A stretch of DNA of 35,694 nucleotides from an uncultured Clostridia bacterium (GTDB lineage: Bacteria; Bacillota; Clostridia; TANB77; CAG-508): contig CAKPKQ010000012.1 in the NCBI GenBank assembly GCA_934167305.1, forward strand, positions 1-35,694, in the 5' to 3' direction. Positions 33,803 to 35,694 of the stretch are shown here, piece after piece. A program made the translations under genes and the position numbers. The notes under the pieces were generated by a model that was given only the letters and a program-made list of their open reading frames with translations, was not told the DNA's origin and made no database searches. Every line of letters starts with the position of its first letter. The first letter of the stretch is position 1.

Positions 33803-33892
33803 TTTTATGTCTGTAAATATTTATAATCAACTAAAATTATAAAATATAATAAAACTATAACAATGAAAAGCTATTAAAAAGGAGAAAGCTAA

Positions 33893-34069
33893 ATGGAATG
33901 TTGTGAATTGGTTACATTGGTATCTACACTTGCATGTGTAATTGCACAAGATAAAACACCAGATGAACTTGCCTTAATAGGCTCAATATTCAATCAATTA
34001 GGAGATTCGTTATCAACAATAGCAGCATGTAAAGCAAAATGTGTCAATGAAGATGTGTCCCCGAAGTGA
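33893..34069 (+). CDS. Small DUF6774-like protein
   Basis: 58 aa. MECCELVTLVSTLACVIAQD, then TPDELALIGSIFNQLGDSLS, is the DUF6774 pattern (LACAIA...DELALLAAxFxQLGDTL), a small helical protein of unknown role common in Clostridia. AAAAAGGAG lies 8 bp before the ATG. The last codons, VSPK and the stop, lie inside a REP-like repeat unit, so the repeat insertion replaced the original end. It is bracketed by inverted repeat clusters. Confidence 0.7.
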   Translation: MECCELVTLVSTLACVIAQDKTPDELALIGSIFNQLGDSLSTIAACKAKCVNEDVSPK

Positions 34070-34141
34070 CAAAAGTGTCAGTTAAAGATACGTCCCTCGA
34101 CTGACAAAAATGTCAGTTAAAGATACGTCCCCAAACTGACA
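34053..34141 (+). repeat. REP-like palindrome cluster, right
   Basis: One partial unit (34053-34070) and two full units (34077-34106, 34111-34141) with arms TGTCAGTT/AACTGACA and a core AAAGATACGTCCC. The two full units differ at only a few bases. Confidence 0.8.
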
Positions 34142-34199
34142 CATAATTATGTATACCTTCATAAGATGTATTATGATAAATTTGAATTAGGAGGTACTT

Positions 34200-34943
34200 A
34201 TGAAGGAAGTATTGAAACTAAAGAATGTAAGCAAAAAGTACCAAGCGAAAAATGGTGAAGTAGAAGCTTTGTCTGATATTTCATTTAGTGTGAATGAGGG
34301 AGAATTTGTTAGCATAATTGGACCAAGTGGGTGTGGTAAATCTACATTGCTTTCAATAATATCTGGTCTGGAACCTAAAACTTCTGGTGATATACAAATT
34401 GATGGTGGTCTTGGCTATATGCTACAAAAGGATAGTCTTTTAGAATGGAGAAATATTTATGATAATATTACATTTGGCTTAGAAATAAGAAGAAAAAAGA
34501 CAAAAGAAAATGAAGCTTATGTAATAGAACTTCTTAAAAAATATGGTCTATATGAATTTAAAGACAAATACCCAAATCAGTTATCTGGAGGAATGAGGCA
34601 AAGAGCAGCGCTGATAAGGACTTTAGCTATTAAGCCAAAAATCTTATTACTTGACGAAGCATTTTCAGCGTTAGACTATCAAACTAGAATTATGGTTACA
34701 AATGATATTTTTCAGATATTAAAAAATGAAAATATTACAGCTATTATAGTGACACATGATATATCAGAGGCAATTAGTATGAGTGATAGGATAGTAGTGT
34801 TAACTAAAAGACCGGCAACAGTAAAAACCATTCATACTATTAATTTTGAAATGGAAAATAGAAATCCAATCAACTGCCGCGAGAGCCCTAAATTTAGTAA
34901 GTACTTTGATGCTATATGGAAGGAGCTTGATGTACATGTATGA
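34200..34943 (+). CDS. ABC transporter ATP-binding protein (nitrate/sulfonate/taurine/HMP type)
   Basis: 247 aa. Walker A GPSGCGKST, Q-loop MLQKDSLLEW, ABC signature LSGGMRQRAAL, Walker B ILLLDEAFSALD and H-loop THD are all present. The LQKDSLLEWR and SALDYQTR phrases are typical of the SsuB/TauB/ThiZ branch, which energises import of sulfonates, taurine, nitrate or pyrimidine precursors. AGGAGG precedes the ATG. The permease gene overlaps its end. The substrate-binding protein must lie beyond the window, so the substrate is open. Confidence 0.92.
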   Translation: MKEVLKLKNVSKKYQAKNGEVEALSDISFSVNEGEFVSIIGPSGCGKSTLLSIISGLEPKTSGDIQIDGGLGYMLQKDSLLEWRNIYDNITFGLEIRRKKTKENEAYVIELLKKYGLYEFKDKYPNQLSGGMRQRAALIRTLAIKPKILLLDEAFSALDYQTRIMVTNDIFQILKNENITAIIVTHDISEAISMSDRIVVLTKRPATVKTIHTINFEMENRNPINCRESPKFSKYFDAIWKELDVHV

Positions 34944-35694
34944 TAAAAATATGTCTGAGGACAGAAAAAAATACCTAAGAAAAATAAGAAAAAACAAAAT
35001 ATCTGTTATTTTAACTCAATTACTTATCCTAATTATATTTATAATAGGGTGGGAATTACTTGCTAATAAAGGAATAATAGATAGTTTTATTACAAGTCAA
35101 CCTTCAAGAATATTAAATACCTTTTTAAATTTATCAACTAATGGACTGCTAACACACTTAGGAGTAACACTTACAGAAACACTAATAGGGTTTATTTCAG
35201 GAGTTATACTAGGTGTATTTATAGCAATTTTGCTATGGTGGTCTCCATTTTTTTCGAAGGTATCAGAACCATATTTAGTTGTATTAAACAGTTTGCCCAA
35301 AGTAGCTTTGCGGACCAGTTATAATCATCTGGGTAGGTGCAGGAATGGGAGCAATTATAACAATGGGTCTTGCCATTTCACTAATTGTAACTATATTAGA
35401 AATTCTAAATGGATTTTTAAATACAGACAAAGAACTAATAAAAATGGCACAAACATTTAATGCAAGTAAATTTCAAATATTAACAAAAATAGTAATACCT
35501 GCAAACATATCAACATTTTTCAACTCATTAAAGGTAAATATAGGTCTATCTTTGGTAGGTGTGATAACAGGAGAATTCTTGGTATCAAAAGCAGGTTTAG
35601 GTTACCTAATTGTATATGGTGGGCAGGTATTTCAACTAGACTTAGTAATGACAGGAGTAATTATTCTTGCAATAGTTGCTGCAATTATTTATGA
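34930..35694 (+). CDS. ABC transporter permease (partial), interrupted by an in-frame CGG / +1 frameshift
   Basis: Starts at ATG 34930 or 34936 after AAGGAG, overlapping the ATPase gene. The first membrane helix (VILTQLLILIIFIIGWELLA), THLGVTLTETLIGFISGV and WWSPFFSKVSEPYLVVLNSLPKVAL are typical of the BPD_transp_1 permeases of SsuC/TauC type. In frame 0 the reading breaks after VAL because of an extra C at 35311. Omitting it gives VAL-GPVIIIWVGAGMGAI and then the EAA loop region (MAQTFNASKFQILTKIVIP) and further helices up to the window end. As written it would be a 176-residue fragment plus an unrelated tail. The gene continues past the window. Confidence 0.88.

Overview
The window is AT-rich DNA with strong AGGAGG-type ribosome binding sites, extended -10 promoters and a HrcA-type operator. 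It carries TnpV, DprA, YifB/ComM and a type II-A CRISPR-Cas locus. All of this fits a low-GC Bacillota chromosome, probably an uncultured Clostridia-like gut bacterium. I cannot name the species.

Layout. 1-4.3 kb: tail of a type I restriction specificity gene (hsdS), a tyrosine recombinase bracketed by a 29-bp inverted repeat (a probable hsdS inversion switch), a DUF262/HNH restriction-like protein and two minus-strand small genes. 4.5-7.3 kb: a MerR regulator plus a VIT/vWA protein. 7.4-12.7 kb: Fic protein with an Abi-like partner, remnants of a TnpV-type mobile element with a tRNA-Met 3' fragment, a GNAT protein and a three-part hypothetical protein. 12.7-21.0 kb: a full type II-A system (tracrRNA on the minus strand, cas9, cas1, cas2, csn2, leader and an array of 34 repeats). 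21.1-23.7 kb: a second, paralogous MerR + VIT/vWA module with the same 18-bp operator. 23.7-35.7 kb: mostly housekeeping genes (nitroreductase, pyrophosphatase-like, Hsp20, two Nudix proteins, comM, a rod-shaped RNA, dprA, broken yraN, a cysteine-synthase-like enzyme, a GH25/LysM lysozyme, an ABC importer). Three small GC-richer genes are scattered among them. The first 21 kb reads as a defence island.

Two observations stand out. First, four conserved genes (cas2, comM, the LysM lysozyme, the ABC permease) contain six apparent +1 frameshifts. Every one is a single C placed directly before a glycine GGA/GGT codon, so that each creates an in-frame CGG. Reading by eye, I found no other in-frame CGG in any AT-rich gene of the window. 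This suggests that CGG may be unassigned or starved here and read by a +1 slip onto GGN. A sequencing artefact remains possible. Second, both VIT/vWA paralogues carry, between the vWA domain and the C-terminal domain, two copies of a motif like D-I-P-x-F-L-R-R, which resembles the C-terminal tail peptide of FtsZ. The pair may therefore act on the cell-division machinery.

The CRISPR locus lies between near-identical hairpin terminators and, on a larger scale, between the two direct MerR-vWA copies. Recombination between those copies could delete or transfer the whole 16-kb segment.
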